A stretch of 64,000 bases of DNA from Alistipes sp. (GCA_017410165.1 JAFQRH010000019.1:1-64000), one strand, 5' to 3'; shown: positions 35,317 through 45,250, numbered from the stretch's first letter. A program made the numbers and translations. Notes: generated by a model from the letters alone, not told the origin.

Positions 35317-36745
35317 CGTGCGACTCTTCGTAGGTGTGGACCGTGTGGCGATACTGCTCTATGTGGCATTGACGCTGTTCGGTCTGGCGGCCATATTCTC
35401 GGCGTCGTGGAACGAGACGAGCGATGCTCCGCTCTCGCTCGACCATAATTATATGAAGCAGGCGATGTGGCTCGGTTTGTCGTGGGTTGCGGCTATCGTC
35501 ATACTTCTGCTCGATAGCAGCGTGTGGCATAAATTTGCATACTACATCTACGGCTTCGGTATCCTTGCTCTGCTCTCGACACTCGCCATAGGTACGACTG
35601 TCAATGGCGCGAAGGCGTGGATTGCCATCGGTGGTTTCCGTATCCAACCAATGGAGTTTGCCAAGATTGCCATCGCTATCGCTACGGCGCGTATGATGAG
35701 CGAATACTCCTTCTCGCTGGGCAAAATCGGCGATCTGTTCCGTTTGGCGGCTCTGCTGATGTTGCCGCTCGGAATTGCCGTGTTGCAAAACGACCTCGGT
35801 TCGGGTCTTGTGCTCGGGTCGTTCCTCTTTATGCTCTACCGCGAGGGGTTGAACAATTGGATATGTGTGCCGATTCTCTTTATTGCGACACTCTTCATCC
35901 TCTCGTTCGTGCTGACGCCCGTGACGTTGCTCGTCGCACTCATCACGGTCTTTACGCTCTCGGCGGCAATGATGATGCGCGATAAGTGGCTGCTGTGTTT
36001 GAAGTATGTCGCTTCGCTCTTTTTGGCGAGCATCCTGCTCTACTTGGTGCTCTGCGTGGCGGTTGGCGAGGGTGTGAGTTACTACGCAACGCTCTTCGGC
36101 GTGACACTCGCGTCGCTCGTTGCGGTTGTGGTGTATGCCTTCCGAAAGAGTTTGCGCCAACTCTACGTCATCGTCGCGCTCTTCTTCGTCTCGTCGATGA
36201 TTATGCCGACCTCCGATATCGTCTTTTCGCATCTGAAAGAGCACCAGCAGAAACGTATCCAGAGTTTTTTGGGTCTGGTGAGCGATCCTGCCGCCGATTA
36301 TAATGTCAATAAGTCGAAGGAGGCAATCGGCTCGGGTGGTCTGCTGGGTAAGGGATACTTGCAAGGTGCGCTCACGCGATACCGACTCGTGCCGGAGCGT
36401 CACACCGACTTTATATTCAGTACTATCGGCGAGGAGTTGGGCTTCGTCGGCACGCTCACAATATTGTTGCTGCTCGCAGCGTTCATACTACGACTGATGC
36501 GTATGGGCGACCGCCAGCAGGAGACCTTCGGGCGCGTCTATTGCTATTGCGTCGCCTCGATACTGCTCTTCCACGTCTTGATAAATATCGGTATGACCAT
36601 CGGATTGATGCCGGTGATGGGTATTCCGTTGCCGTTTGTAAGTTACGGCGGCTCGTCGCTGTTCGCATTTACGATAATGGTCTTCATCGCCTTCTCGCTC
36701 GACGCCTCGACGCGCCGCGAGTTGCCGACATACCGATATATATAA
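35294..36745 (+). CDS. rodA: Peptidoglycan glycosyltransferase RodA
   Basis: A 483-aa SEDS polymerase with at least ten helices. Family segments include NGAKAWIAIGGFRIQPMEFAK, LQNDLGSGLVL with the catalytic-type Asp, ERHTDFIFSTIGEELGFVG, and the C-terminal GIPLPFVSYGGSSLF. It is slightly longer than Gram-negative RodA because of an extra region (about residues 200-290) of additional helices, common in Bacteroidota. Translationally coupled to mrdA. Confidence 0.96.
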   Translation: MTARDRNSVRLFVGVDRVAILLYVALTLFGLAAIFSASWNETSDAPLSLDHNYMKQAMWLGLSWVAAIVILLLDSSVWHKFAYYIYGFGILALLSTLAIGTTVNGAKAWIAIGGFRIQPMEFAKIAIAIATARMMSEYSFSLGKIGDLFRLAALLMLPLGIAVLQNDLGSGLVLGSFLFMLYREGLNNWICVPILFIATLFILSFVLTPVTLLVALITVFTLSAAMMMRDKWLLCLKYVASLFLASILLYLVLCVAVGEGVSYYATLFGVTLASLVAVVVYAFRKSLRQLYVIVALFFVSSMIMPTSDIVFSHLKEHQQKRIQSFLGLVSDPAADYNVNKSKEAIGSGGLLGKGYLQGALTRYRLVPERHTDFIFSTIGEELGFVGTLTILLLLAAFILRLMRMGDRQQETFGRVYCYCVASILLFHVLINIGMTIGLMPVMGIPLPFVSYGGSSLFAFTIMVFIAFSLDASTRRELPTYRYI

Positions 36746-36805
36746 CGCGTGTGCGTAGGATGGGATAACAACACGTTGGAATAATAACTAAAAATAAAGT
36801 ATAAG

Positions 36806-37636
36806 ATGAAAAAGATTTCTTTGATGCTCTTTGCCCTTGCGGCACTTGCCTTCGTCGGTTGTGAGCCGAATGGAGGCGAGGATGAGATTACTCGCAAACA
36901 TCGTACGGCGACCTTCGAGGACAGGACGCAGACCAGCACCGACTCGGATCGTCCGGGCGAGGTTATCGGCTCGGCATTCTGGGCGAAGCTTATCGACGAG
37001 CCGCAGTATGGCGGTCCGCTGCTCTACGGTGGCGAGGGCTATTCGTGGTACGATGTCGATACCGACCTGTACAGTGCGCTACCCGATGCGTGGGGTGACC
37101 ATACTTTCTACGGTGGCGGTATTGCCGTGTCGAACTACGTCGGCAGTATGGCAATCTATAATACCTACGAGTCACAACTCGCAGTGGGCAACCGCTCAAC
37201 TTCGTCGAGCAAAAATTTCCTTGTCTGCTATGTTGCCAATAACGACTACCCGCCGTTTATCGAGTTTCGATACGGAACGGGCATCTTCGAGGAGATTGAT
37301 GTCTGTGCAACCTGCTATGGATTGTATGTTGCTGCCAATGGTAACGACTTCTGCCCGTGCCCGCCAATCGGTGCGGATGGCTATTTGAAGGTAATCGTGA
37401 CGGGTTACGATGAGTATGGAGCCGAGACCGGTCGCTTGGAGCGCGATATCTTCAAGGGTAATAGCCGTCTCTCGTCGTGGGAGAAGTGGAATCTCTCGTC
37501 GCTGGGTCTCGTTAAGCGCATCACGTTCCGTATGGAGGAGGGTAAGATTGTCAATGGCGAGTATGTGAAGAGCACGCTCGAATATATGCAGTATCCGACC
37601 TATATTGCAATCGACAATATCGACGTGTACAGATAA
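36806..37636 (+). CDS. DUF4465 surface lipoprotein
   Basis: A 276-aa lipoprotein (MKKISLMLFALAALAFVGC, lipobox Cys19) with a Glu/Asp-rich tract after Cys (EPNGGEDE), which in Bacteroidota favours surface export. The body fits DUF4465: ATFEDRT at the start, GGGIAVSNY, YLKVIVTGYDEYG, WEKWNLSSLGLVKRITFRM and the end YIAIDNIDV. It may bind a small ligand in a beta-sandwich. From memory, some DUF4465 proteins were reported as cobalamin-binding (BtuH); this is unchecked. It follows rodA by 60 bp but may not be functionally related. Confidence 0.85.
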   Translation: MKKISLMLFALAALAFVGCEPNGGEDEITRKHRTATFEDRTQTSTDSDRPGEVIGSAFWAKLIDEPQYGGPLLYGGEGYSWYDVDTDLYSALPDAWGDHTFYGGGIAVSNYVGSMAIYNTYESQLAVGNRSTSSSKNFLVCYVANNDYPPFIEFRYGTGIFEEIDVCATCYGLYVAANGNDFCPCPPIGADGYLKVIVTGYDEYGAETGRLERDIFKGNSRLSSWEKWNLSSLGLVKRITFRMEEGKIVNGEYVKSTLEYMQYPTYIAIDNIDVYR

Positions 37637-37671
37637 TCGCAGCGACGTATTGCAGGGTGCCGTAAAAGAGA

Positions 37672-37705
37672 AAGGGCTGTTCGACTTCCGAGTTGAACAG
37701 CCCTT
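37672..37705. terminator. Bidirectional terminator between DUF4465 gene and aroQ
   Basis: A 15-bp stem (AAGGGCTGTTCGACT at 37672-37686 with AGTTGAACAGCCCTT at 37691-37705, one G-U pair) has a TCCG tetraloop. TT follows on the plus strand and TTTCTCTTTT on the minus strand. It divides convergent genes. Confidence 0.85.
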
Positions 37706-37724
37706 ATTCATAGGATATTACGCC

Positions 37725-38147
37725 CTATTGGCGATGGTGAAAATACTCGACACCCAAGCGGTATGAATCCAGTCCGAAGCCCACAATCGATCCGATTGCC
37801 ACACCGCCGATGAGCGACGTGTGGCGGAACTCTTCGCGAGCGGCGATATTCGAGATGTGAATCTCTACGACCGGTACCGCGATGGCGGAAATCGCATCCC
37901 GAATCACGACCGACGTGTGCGTATATCCGCCGGCGTTGAGCAGCACGCCATCGTAGGTGCCATCGGCTGCGTGGAGTGCATCGACAATCTCCCCCTCGAT
38001 ATTGGTTTGGTGATAGTCAATCTCCACTTCCGGATACGCTGCCCGCAGACGAGGAATAAACTCGTCGAAGGTCTCGCTGCCATATACGGCGCGGTCGCGT
38101 GTGCCCTGCAAATTCAGATTTGCACCGTTGAGAATCAGTAGTTTCAT
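37725..38147 (-). CDS. aroQ: Type II 3-dehydroquinate dehydratase
   Basis: Dehydrates 3-dehydroquinate in the shikimate pathway. The 140-aa dodecameric type II form has NGANLNLQGTRD with its Asn and Arg, the catalytic Tyr in AVYGS, NAGGYTHTSVVIRDA and the terminal HISNIAAREEFRHTS with His and Arg. AAGGAGGG, 8 bases upstream, sets the start at MKLLILNG; the upstream Met belongs to the spacer. It is the last of three minus-strand genes and ends at a shared terminator. Confidence 0.96.
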   Translation of the reverse strand: MKLLILNGANLNLQGTRDRAVYGSETFDEFIPRLRAAYPEVEIDYHQTNIEGEIVDALHAADGTYDGVLLNAGGYTHTSVVIRDAISAIAVPVVEIHISNIAAREEFRHTSLIGGVAIGSIVGFGLDSYRLGVEYFHHRQ

Positions 38148-38237
38148 TCGTTTCCCTCCTTTTGTTTTGTAGTTGGTTACCCCTATCCTCACTCTCCGTT
38201 TGTCTTCGAGCGTGGGGGTGTCGGCTTGCGCTCTCGG

Positions 38238-39140
38238 CTATTTTGCCATCATACAAGCCAACGCAATCGAGTACTTCTTCGATGCAGCCGAGTCACCGCG
38301 CGAAGTGAGTACGCACGGCACCTTTGCACCCATCACGATAGCGGCAATCTCGCCACCTGCCAAGTGCGAAACACTCTTGAAGAAGACGTTACCCGACTCG
38401 ATGTTAGGGAAGAGCAACGCATCCACGTCGCCGGCAATCGCCGAACCCTTCACCTTCTTATGCTCGGCAACCTCCTTGAAGAGTGCCACGTCGAGCGACA
38501 GCGGACCATCGACAATCACATTGCCCAGCTGACCACGGTCGGCCATCTTTGCGAGCATCGCACCCTCGATAGAGGAGGTCGAAGCCGGCAAAACCTGCTC
38601 GGACGGAGCAACGCAACCAATCTTCGGAGTCTCAACGCCGAGCGCAACGGCAACCTTGCGCAGATACTCGATTTGCTGTTGCTTCTGCTTGATGTCCGGT
38701 TGCAGAATGATTGCGATATCGGATGCGAGCAACAACTTGTGATAACCGTTCCACTCGAACACCGAAACGTGGCTCAAAGTCGCCTTCGGAGGGCAAAGAC
38801 CGAGGTCTTTGTTGAGGATTGCACGCATATATTTGTCGGTCGGAAGCATACCCTTCATCAGTACGTCTGCCTCGCCCTGTGCAACGGCTGTCGCAGCGAG
38901 CAGAGCCGCCTTCACGTCGCTCTTCTCGTCGATTATGCGCAGTACGCTGCTGTCGATATCGTGCTCCTTGCACACCTGCTCGATAGTTAGACGGTCGCCG
39001 TAGATAATCGGCTCGACCAGACCCTCCTGATATGCGTCATAAACCGCAGCCAAGGTGTGCGAATCCTGACCATAAGCAACCGCCAAACGCTTGCGACCAC
39101 GCAGACGAGCGGCATCTACTATCTCTGATAAATGTTTCAT
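38238..39140 (-). CDS. Phosphate acetyl/butyryltransferase (Ptb family)
   Basis: A 300-aa enzyme of the phosphotransacylase family, nearer in size and motifs to the short Ptb type than to Pta (about 330 aa or more). It has KGMLPTDKYMRAILNK, SHVSVFEWNG, APSEQVLPASTSS and VDGPLSLDVAL. It would convert an acyl-CoA (acetyl- or butyryl-) and phosphate to the acyl phosphate, used by the upstream acetate kinase to make ATP. The two genes are 14 bp apart. The acyl specificity cannot be read from sequence here. Confidence 0.85.
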   Translation of the reverse strand: MKHLSEIVDAARLRGRKRLAVAYGQDSHTLAAVYDAYQEGLVEPIIYGDRLTIEQVCKEHDIDSSVLRIIDEKSDVKAALLAATAVAQGEADVLMKGMLPTDKYMRAILNKDLGLCPPKATLSHVSVFEWNGYHKLLLASDIAIILQPDIKQKQQQIEYLRKVAVALGVETPKIGCVAPSEQVLPASTSSIEGAMLAKMADRGQLGNVIVDGPLSLDVALFKEVAEHKKVKGSAIAGDVDALLFPNIESGNVFFKSVSHLAGGEIAAIVMGAKVPCVLTSRGDSAASKKYSIALACMMAK

Positions 39141-39154
39141 TTTGTGTTACTCTC

Positions 39155-40357
39155 CTATTTTGTTAAATTATATGTATCGGTTGCAATGACCAACTCCTCG
39201 TTGGTGGCAATTACCGCCACCTTAACGCGCGACGAGTCGGTCGAGATGATTGTGTCGGTGCCGCGAACGGTTTTGTTGAGGTCACGGTTGAGCGATATGC
39301 CCATAAACTCCAAGCCCTCGCACGTGCCTTCGCGCAACTCCCACGAATTTTCGCCGACACCACCCGTAAATACGACCAAATCGACGCCGCCCATCAGCGC
39401 AGCGTACTTGCCTACGTACTGCTTTACTCGCGAATAGTACATATCTCGCGCCAAAATTGCACGCTCGTTGCCCGCCTCGTAGGCCGCATCAATATCGCGC
39501 ATATCGCTCGACACGCCCGATACGCCCTCGACGCCCGAACGCTTGTTGATCATCGAGTTGATTTCGGCGAGCGACATACCCTCCTTCTCGGCGATGAAGA
39601 GCACGGCACTCGGATCGACATCGCCGCAACGCGTACCCATCACCAAACCATCGACCGGCGAGAAGCCCATCGACGTACATACCGAGCGACCATTCTCTAC
39701 GGCCGTAACCGAACCACCGTTGCCGACGTGGCAGGTGATGATGCGCGACTGCTCGAATGGCAGGCCTGCAAGTGCAGCACCCTGCTTTGCCACAAATTTG
39801 TGGCTTGTTCCGTGGAAACCGTAACGGCGTACGCGATACTTCTCGTAATACTCGTACGGCAGAGCGTACATATAGTTTACGGCCGGAATTGTCTGGTGGA
39901 ACGAGGTGTCGAATACGGCAACCTGCTTCACTTGCGGCAACACCTTCTCGATGGAGAGAATACCCTCCAAGTTGGCAGGGTTGTGCAGCGGAGCGATGTC
40001 GAACAGCGAACGAATCTTCTGCTTCGCCTCCTCATCGACGATGCAACTCGTCGGGAAGAACTCGCCACCGTGTGCCACGCGATGACCTACGGCCTTCACC
40101 TCGTCGAGCGAGGCGATGACGCCGTGCGTAGCATCGGTCAGCGCATCCAACACCAAGCGGATACCCGTCGTGTGGTCGGGAATCGGCTGATGCAACTTGA
40201 AAATATCCTTGCCTACCGGTTTGTGGGTGAGGTCGCCCTCTGCCAATCCGATTCGCTCGACAAGACCCTTTGCCAAGAGCGAGTGGCCGCCGTCGCAGAT
40301 GTCGATAACCTGATATTTAATCGACGAACTGCCGCAGTTAAGTACTAAAATAACCAT
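39155..40357 (-). CDS. ackA: Acetate kinase
   Basis: A 400-aa ASKHA-fold kinase that makes acetate and ATP from acetyl phosphate. The motifs are VLNCGSSSIKYQ (N-terminal), GHRVAHGGEFF, FHGTSHKFVA with the catalytic His, CHVGNGGSVTAV and VFTGGVGENSWELR. The length and motifs favour AckA over the shorter butyrate kinase. It is divergent from rpsO, and a TACCTTTG element lies upstream at 40396-40403. Confidence 0.96.
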   Translation of the reverse strand: MVILVLNCGSSSIKYQVIDICDGGHSLLAKGLVERIGLAEGDLTHKPVGKDIFKLHQPIPDHTTGIRLVLDALTDATHGVIASLDEVKAVGHRVAHGGEFFPTSCIVDEEAKQKIRSLFDIAPLHNPANLEGILSIEKVLPQVKQVAVFDTSFHQTIPAVNYMYALPYEYYEKYRVRRYGFHGTSHKFVAKQGAALAGLPFEQSRIITCHVGNGGSVTAVENGRSVCTSMGFSPVDGLVMGTRCGDVDPSAVLFIAEKEGMSLAEINSMINKRSGVEGVSGVSSDMRDIDAAYEAGNERAILARDMYYSRVKQYVGKYAALMGGVDLVVFTGGVGENSWELREGTCEGLEFMGISLNRDLNKTVRGTDTIISTDSSRVKVAVIATNEELVIATDTYNLTK

Positions 40358-40395
40358 TTTGTATGTCTGTTTTTAATCAAAAATATTCTAATCTA

Positions 40396-40403
40396 CAAAG
40401 GTA
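40396..40403 (-). promoter_or_regulatory. Putative -7 element (TACCTTTG) for ackA
   Basis: Minus strand TACCTTTG, 39 bp before ackA. No clear -33 at 20 bp. The 40404-40640 spacer toward rpsO is GC-rich, holds CGGAG-CGA-CTCCG type small dyads around 40530-40545, and has no convincing gene. Confidence 0.5.
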
Positions 40404-40640
40404 TGAAAAAAATACGAAACGGTGTATCTGCTTTGCGACAAATTTTGCGCCGCTCGGCGACTTCGCCCCGCCTCGACGGGTGTTTTTCTGCTTGTCGGGA
40501 GGGCGTTTTGGTTGTGTGCGACGGAGCGACTCCGTGCGTGCCGACGGAGTGTTTTTGCCGTTGAGATGAGATTTTTGTGCGGGGCGGAGCCGAAAATCGG
40601 CGTAAAAAAGTGATAATGATACGAAAAAGTCGTTTGCGGG

Positions 40641-40672
40641 TTTGTTTGTTAGAGATATAATTCGTATCTTTG
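40641..40672 (+). promoter_or_regulatory. Promoter of rpsO
   Basis: TTTG (40641-40644), 20 bp, then TATCTTTG (40665-40672). A start near 40679 would leave a 78-nt leader before rpsO, which may carry S15 autoregulation, though I do not recognise a specific motif. Confidence 0.72.
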
Positions 40673-40756
40673 TCGCGCTTTAACGCTATCCACGGTAAGG
40701 GGGATGCGGATGAAGTGTAAACAATTAAAAACAAATTTCTTAAACTATTTTTTACT

Positions 40757-41029
40757 ATGGCTTATTTAACAGCAGAGAAAAAAGAGGAAATTTTCGGTCA
40801 GTACGGCAAGTCTAACAAGGATACCGGTTCGCCAGAGAGCCAGATCGCTTTGTTCTCGTACCGTATCAGCCACCTTACAGAGCACCTCAAAAGCAACAAG
40901 CACGACTTCGGTACCCAGCGCGCACTTCTGCGTCTGGTAGGTAAGCGTCGCCAGTTGTTGGAGTATTTGAAGGAGGTTGATATCGAGCGCTACCGCGCAA
41001 TCGTTAAGAACCTCAACCTTCGTAAGTAA
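40757..41029 (+). CDS. rpsO: 30S ribosomal protein S15
   Basis: A 90-aa helical protein that binds the three-way junction of 16S rRNA helices 20-22. Landmarks are [43 protein letters not shown] and LLEYLKEVD. The gene precedes pnp across a hairpin, the same arrangement as in many bacteria. Confidence 0.98.
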   Translation: MAYLTAEKKEEIFGQYGKSNKDTGSPESQIALFSYRISHLTEHLKSNKHDFGTQRALLRLVGKRRQLLEYLKEVDIERYRAIVKNLNLRK

Positions 41030-41042
41030 TCCTGCGAGGCGA

Positions 41043-41078
41043 AAGATGAAGGCAACGGATGCTGCCTTCATCTTTTTT
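41043..41078 (+). terminator. Terminator or processing hairpin between rpsO and pnp
   Basis: A perfect 12-bp stem (AAGATGAAGGCA at 41043-41054 with TGCCTTCATCTT at 41063-41074), 8-nt loop and a T-run to 41078. It ends rpsO transcripts or attenuates reading into pnp, whose start is 37 bp downstream with no separate promoter seen. Confidence 0.8.
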
Positions 41079-41115
41079 ATGATGACAATTTATTTATTTG
41101 GACGAATATAAGATT

Positions 41116-43353
41116 ATGGAAGAAAAGAAGTTGTACAATGCTGTACAGAAGTTCATCCCGTTGGAGGGAGGACGTGAGATTATGATCGAGACCGGCAAGT
41201 TGGCAAAGCAGGCCGACGGTTCGGTTGTCGTAAAGCAGGGCGACACGATGTTGCTCGCTACCGTTGTTGCGGCGAAGGATGCCAAGGAGGGTACCGACTT
41301 TATGCCGCTGCAAGTGGAGTATAAAGAGAAGTTTGCTGCCGCAGGTCGTATTCCGGGCGGTTTTATGAAGCGCGAGGGCAAGGCCAGCGATAACGAGGTG
41401 CTCGTAGCACGTCTTATCGACCGTGCGTTGCGTCCGCTCTTCCCGTCGGACTACCACGCAGAGGTTTATGTGACCGTAAACCTTATCTCGGCAGACAAGG
41501 ATATTCAGGCAGACGCGTTGGCAGGTCTTGCAGCATCGGCTGCACTCGCCGTGTCGGACATTCCGTTCGGTGGCCCGATTTCGGAGGTTCGCGTGGCTCG
41601 CATCAATGGCGAGTACTGCATCAACCCTACATTCTCGCAGATGCAGGATGTCGATTTGGATATTATGGTCGGTGGTACGATTGACAATATCCTGATGGTT
41701 GAGGGTGAGATGAAGGAGGTTAGCGAGGAGGTTATGCTCGGCGCTATCAAGTACGCTCACGAGGCAATCAAGGAGCACTGCGCCGTTCAGATCGAGTTGA
41801 TGAAGGAGCTCGGCAAGGATGTTAAGCGCGAGTACTGCCACGAGACCAACGACGAGGAGTTGCGTCAGACCATCATCTCGGAGTTGTACGACAAGGCATA
41901 CGCAATCGCTACCAGCGGCACGATGAAGCACGAGCGCAGCGAGGCATTCGATGCGTTGGAGGCAGAGTTTGCAGCACGCTACACCGAGGAGGAGTTGGAG
42001 GAGAAGGCACCGCTGATTCACAAGTACTTCCACGATGACGTGCAGAAGAAGGCGATGCGTAATATGATTCTCGACGAGGGCAAGCGTTTGGATGGCCGTC
42101 GCACGGACGAGATTCGTCCTATCTGGTGCGAGGTGAACTACCTGCCTTGCGCTCACGGTTCGGCAATCTTTACGCGTGGTGAAACGCAGTCGCTCTCGAC
42201 CGTTACACTCGGTACGAAACTCGACGAGAAGATGTACGACGAGGTGCTCATTCAGGGTACCGAGCAGTTCACGCTCCACTATAACTTCCCTCCGTTCTCG
42301 ACCGGTGAGGCAAAGGCATCGCGCGGTGTGAGCCGTCGTGAGATTGGTCACGGCCACTTGGCTTGGCGTGCGTTGAAGCCGATGGTGCCACTGGGCGAGG
42401 AGAACCCTTATGCAGTGCGTGTAGTGTCGGACATCCTCGAATCGAACGGTTCGTCGTCGATGGCTACCGTATGTGCGGGCTGTATGGCGTTGATGGATGC
42501 AGGTGTTAAGTTGCGCAAGCCGGTGTCGGGTATCGCAATGGGTCTGATTTCGGATAGCGCAACGGGTCGTTGGGCTGTGTTGTCGGATATCTTGGGCGAT
42601 GAGGACCACTTGGGCGATATGGACTTCAAGGTGACCGGTACGCGCGACGGTATCACTGCAACGCAGATGGATATCAAGGTCGATGGCCTCTCGTACGAGG
42701 TGTTGGCAAAGGCGTTGGAGCAGGCACGTGTAGGTCGTCTGCACATCCTCGACAAGATTACCGAGACTATCGCCGAGCCACGCGAGGATTACAAGCCGTT
42801 TGTTCCGCGCATCGAGCAGATTATCATCGATAAGGACTTTATCGGTGCAGTTATCGGCCCTGGCGGTAAGGTTATTCAGGATATTCAGAAGAGTACGAAT
42901 ACGACCATCACCATCACCGAGAACGATAAGCACGGTGTTGTGGACGTATTTGGTCAGAATAAGGAGTGCATCGACGCTGCAATGGCACGTATCAAGGGTA
43001 TCGTAGCCGTTCCGGAGGTAGGCGAGCAGTATCACGGTACAATCAAGTTGATTGTTGCTTTCGGTGCGTTCGTAGAGATTCTTCCGGGCAAGGAGGCGTT
43101 GCTCCACATCTCGGAGATTGACTACAAGCGTTTCGAGACGATGGAGGAGACCGGTTTGAAGGAGGGTGACGAGATTGACGTTAAACTCATCGGCTTGGAT
43201 GCCAAGACCGGCAAACTGAAACTCTCGCACAAGGCGTTGCTGCCTAAACCGGAGGGTTGGGTAGAACCGGAGCGTAAGCCGCGTGGTGATCGCCCGGAGC
43301 GTCGTGGCGAGCGTCCGGAGCGTCGCGGTGAGCGTCGTCCGCGCAAGGAGTAA
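41116..43353 (+). CDS. pnp: Polynucleotide phosphorylase
   Basis: A 745-aa 3'-to-5' exoribonuclease and RNA polymerase of the degradosome type. Two RNase PH domains ([20 protein letters not shown] region and [19 protein letters not shown] region) flank a helical linker. The second carries the phosphate site with [13 protein letters not shown] ([11 protein letters not shown]) and S1 ([17 protein letters not shown]) RNA-binding domains follow, then a basic Arg-rich tail with RPERRGE repeats. The ATG at 41116 is preferred to a TTG at 41098. Confidence 0.97.
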   Translation: MEEKKLYNAVQKFIPLEGGREIMIETGKLAKQADGSVVVKQGDTMLLATVVAAKDAKEGTDFMPLQVEYKEKFAAAGRIPGGFMKREGKASDNEVLVARLIDRALRPLFPSDYHAEVYVTVNLISADKDIQADALAGLAASAALAVSDIPFGGPISEVRVARINGEYCINPTFSQMQDVDLDIMVGGTIDNILMVEGEMKEVSEEVMLGAIKYAHEAIKEHCAVQIELMKELGKDVKREYCHETNDEELRQTIISELYDKAYAIATSGTMKHERSEAFDALEAEFAARYTEEELEEKAPLIHKYFHDDVQKKAMRNMILDEGKRLDGRRTDEIRPIWCEVNYLPCAHGSAIFTRGETQSLSTVTLGTKLDEKMYDEVLIQGTEQFTLHYNFPPFSTGEAKASRGVSRREIGHGHLAWRALKPMVPLGEENPYAVRVVSDILESNGSSSMATVCAGCMALMDAGVKLRKPVSGIAMGLISDSATGRWAVLSDILGDEDHLGDMDFKVTGTRDGITATQMDIKVDGLSYEVLAKALEQARVGRLHILDKITETIAEPREDYKPFVPRIEQIIIDKDFIGAVIGPGGKVIQDIQKSTNTTITITENDKHGVVDVFGQNKECIDAAMARIKGIVAVPEVGEQYHGTIKLIVAFGAFVEILPGKEALLHISEIDYKRFETMEETGLKEGDEIDVKLIGLDAKTGKLKLSHKALLPKPEGWVEPERKPRGDRPERRGERPERRGERRPRKE

Positions 43354-43373
43354 GCGTCGTGCGTATATTGCGA

Positions 43374-43408
43374 AAAATGGGGCGTGTCTATCGGATTCGC
43401 CCCGTTTT
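43374..43408 (+). terminator. Terminator of pnp
   Basis: AAAAATGGGGCG pairs with CGCCCCGTTTT (about 43374-43384 with 43398-43408) around a 13-nt loop, ending in GTTTTG. It lies 20 bp past the stop codon. Confidence 0.7.
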
Positions 43409-43453
43409 GTGTAAAACATACGGTGAAACGACATAAATAGTGGTCGAAATCGT

Positions 43454-43483
43454 TTTGTCGCAACGAAAAAAGAGTTATCTTTG
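43454..43483 (+). promoter_or_regulatory. Putative promoter of TPR/OmpA-like lipoprotein gene
   Basis: TTTG (43454-43457), 18 bp, then TATCTTTG (43476-43483); the spacing is two short of the best examples in this window. Start codon 43 bp downstream. Confidence 0.55.
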
Positions 43484-43525
43484 TAACGAGAGAATGGACT
43501 CTAAACATAAAAAACATAAAAGACT

Positions 43526-45250
43526 ATGAAAAACGTATTGAGATTGGCAGTTGTATTGTCGGTAGCGATGGTAACGCTCTCCGGCTGTAACTGTTTTAAG
43601 AAGATGGCAAAGGAGCCGGAGGCAGTGAAGGTCGCTTGCACACCGGAGGTTTTGGTTCTCAACAATGGCATTATCTCTGCCGACATTACGGCCGAGATTC
43701 CTGCAAAGTACTTCAATAAGAAGGCAGCGGTTAAGGTTACGCCGGTTATCTTCTTCGAGGGTGGTATGGTCGCAGGCGAGACGCTCCTGTTGCAGGGCGA
43801 GAAGATTGCCGAGAACGGTATCGAGGTAAAGAACGGCGAGAATATGGCAATCAACCGCCACGTCGAGTTCGCTTACCAGCCGGAGATGGAGAACTGCGAG
43901 TTGAAACTGCTCGTAGAGGTTAAGTGCAAGAGCGGCAAGTGCAAGGAGTTTACCCTTGTAAATGCTAACAACGGCGAGGTGCTCACCGAGGAGCAGTTGA
44001 CTGTATTGGCAAAGAACGACGCTGCAACCGTTGCGTTGAAGAGCGAGTGCGGTCGTAAGATTGCTGTCGGTGTGAACACCTTGCAGAAGGACCTCGACTA
44101 TGCAGAGGCAATGCTTCCGCTTGCAAACAACTATAAGAATGTTACGACGCAGGTTGTAAAGGCAAACATTGTCTATAAGATCAACTCGTCGAACGTATCG
44201 AAGAGTGCGATGGAGGCAGACGATATCACTGCTTTGAAGCAGAATGTAGATGCTCTGCTTGCGAACGACCGTGCAAAGCAGTCAGTATATGTGAACGGTT
44301 ATGCTTCGCCGGATGGTCCGGAGAAGTTCAACGACAAACTCTCCGACAAGCGTAGCCAGTCGGGTGTTAAGGCGGTTGAGAAGTTGCTCAAAGATTCGGG
44401 CCTTGCAATCGACGCTGCTGCGTACGGCGAGGACTGGGAGGGCTTCCAGGAGGCAGTTGCCGCTTCGTCGATTGAGGATAAGGATTTGATTCTCCAAGTG
44501 TTGAATATGTACTCGTCGTCGGCCGAGCGTGAGAAGGAGATTAAGAACCTCTCGTCGGTATTCGGTGCGTTGAAGACCGATGTTCTTCCGCAGTTGCGCC
44601 GCGCACAGATTGTAAACAGCGCAGACATTACGGGTAAGACCGATGCCGAGATGCAGGCACTCGTTGAGAAGGGCCGTGCTTCGGAGCTCGACCTCGAAGA
44701 GTTGCTCCACATCGCAGAGATGCAGCCGGCAGTTGCCGAGGCGGCTCTCAAAGAGGCAGTTAAGACGGGCGACGCTCGCGCTTACAACAACCTCGCAGTT
44801 GTTCAGGCAGCACAGGGCGACTATAAGGGTGCGCTCGCATCGCTCAACGCAGCCGCTGCGGCAGGCGACAAGTCGGAGGAGCTGACCAACAACTACGCTT
44901 TGGTATATCTCGGCTTGGGCGAGGTTGCAAAGGCAGAGGAGTATGCAAATGGTGCTGATGCTGTAACCAACGCTTTGGTTTCGGCTTCGAAGGGCGACTA
45001 CACCACTTCGTCGAAGATTCTGAGCGGCTACAACGCAGCAATCGCACAGATTCAGGATGGTAACCTTGCAGCAGCGAAGAAGAGCATCGCAGGTGACGAG
45101 TCGGCAAAGGCAGAGTACTTGCGCGCTGTAATCGCAGCCAAGGAGGGTAGCATCACCGCAGCCAAGTCGTACCTTGCATCGGCTATCTCGAAGGATGCAT
45201 CGTTGGCAAAGAAGGCAGCGAAGGATGTAAATCTTGCAGTATTGAAGTAG
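43526..45250 (+). CDS. TPR lipoprotein with OmpA-like region
   Basis: A 574-aa lipoprotein (MKNVLRLAVVLSVAMVTLSGC, lipobox Cys21). Residues 33-155 form beta-rich domains with Cys residues (KCKSGKCKEF). Around residues 205-305 is a region like OmpA peptidoglycan-binding domains (YVNGYASPDG, then N-KLSDKRSQSGVKAVEKLL). The last 200 residues are TPR helices (ARAYNNLAVVQAAQGDYKGAL; ALVYLGLGEVAKAEEYA). It probably sits in the outer membrane facing the periplasm, attached to peptidoglycan. The gene is highly codon-biased and has its own promoter and terminator, fitting an abundant protein. Exact role unknown. Confidence 0.85.
   Translation: MKNVLRLAVVLSVAMVTLSGCNCFKKMAKEPEAVKVACTPEVLVLNNGIISADITAEIPAKYFNKKAAVKVTPVIFFEGGMVAGETLLLQGEKIAENGIEVKNGENMAINRHVEFAYQPEMENCELKLLVEVKCKSGKCKEFTLVNANNGEVLTEEQLTVLAKNDAATVALKSECGRKIAVGVNTLQKDLDYAEAMLPLANNYKNVTTQVVKANIVYKINSSNVSKSAMEADDITALKQNVDALLANDRAKQSVYVNGYASPDGPEKFNDKLSDKRSQSGVKAVEKLLKDSGLAIDAAAYGEDWEGFQEAVAASSIEDKDLILQVLNMYSSSAEREKEIKNLSSVFGALKTDVLPQLRRAQIVNSADITGKTDAEMQALVEKGRASELDLEELLHIAEMQPAVAEAALKEAVKTGDARAYNNLAVVQAAQGDYKGALASLNAAAAAGDKSEELTNNYALVYLGLGEVAKAEEYANGADAVTNALVSASKGDYTTSSKILSGYNAAIAQIQDGNLAAAKKSIAGDESAKAEYLRAVIAAKEGSITAAKSYLASAISKDASLAKKAAKDVNLAVLK

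Noticed and set aside
41077..43434. A 785-codon open frame on the minus strand opposite pnp
   Set aside because: It shares codon boundaries with pnp, so it is open only because pnp does not use the codons TTA, CTA and TCA. The translation is Leu/Arg/His-rich and matches nothing I know.
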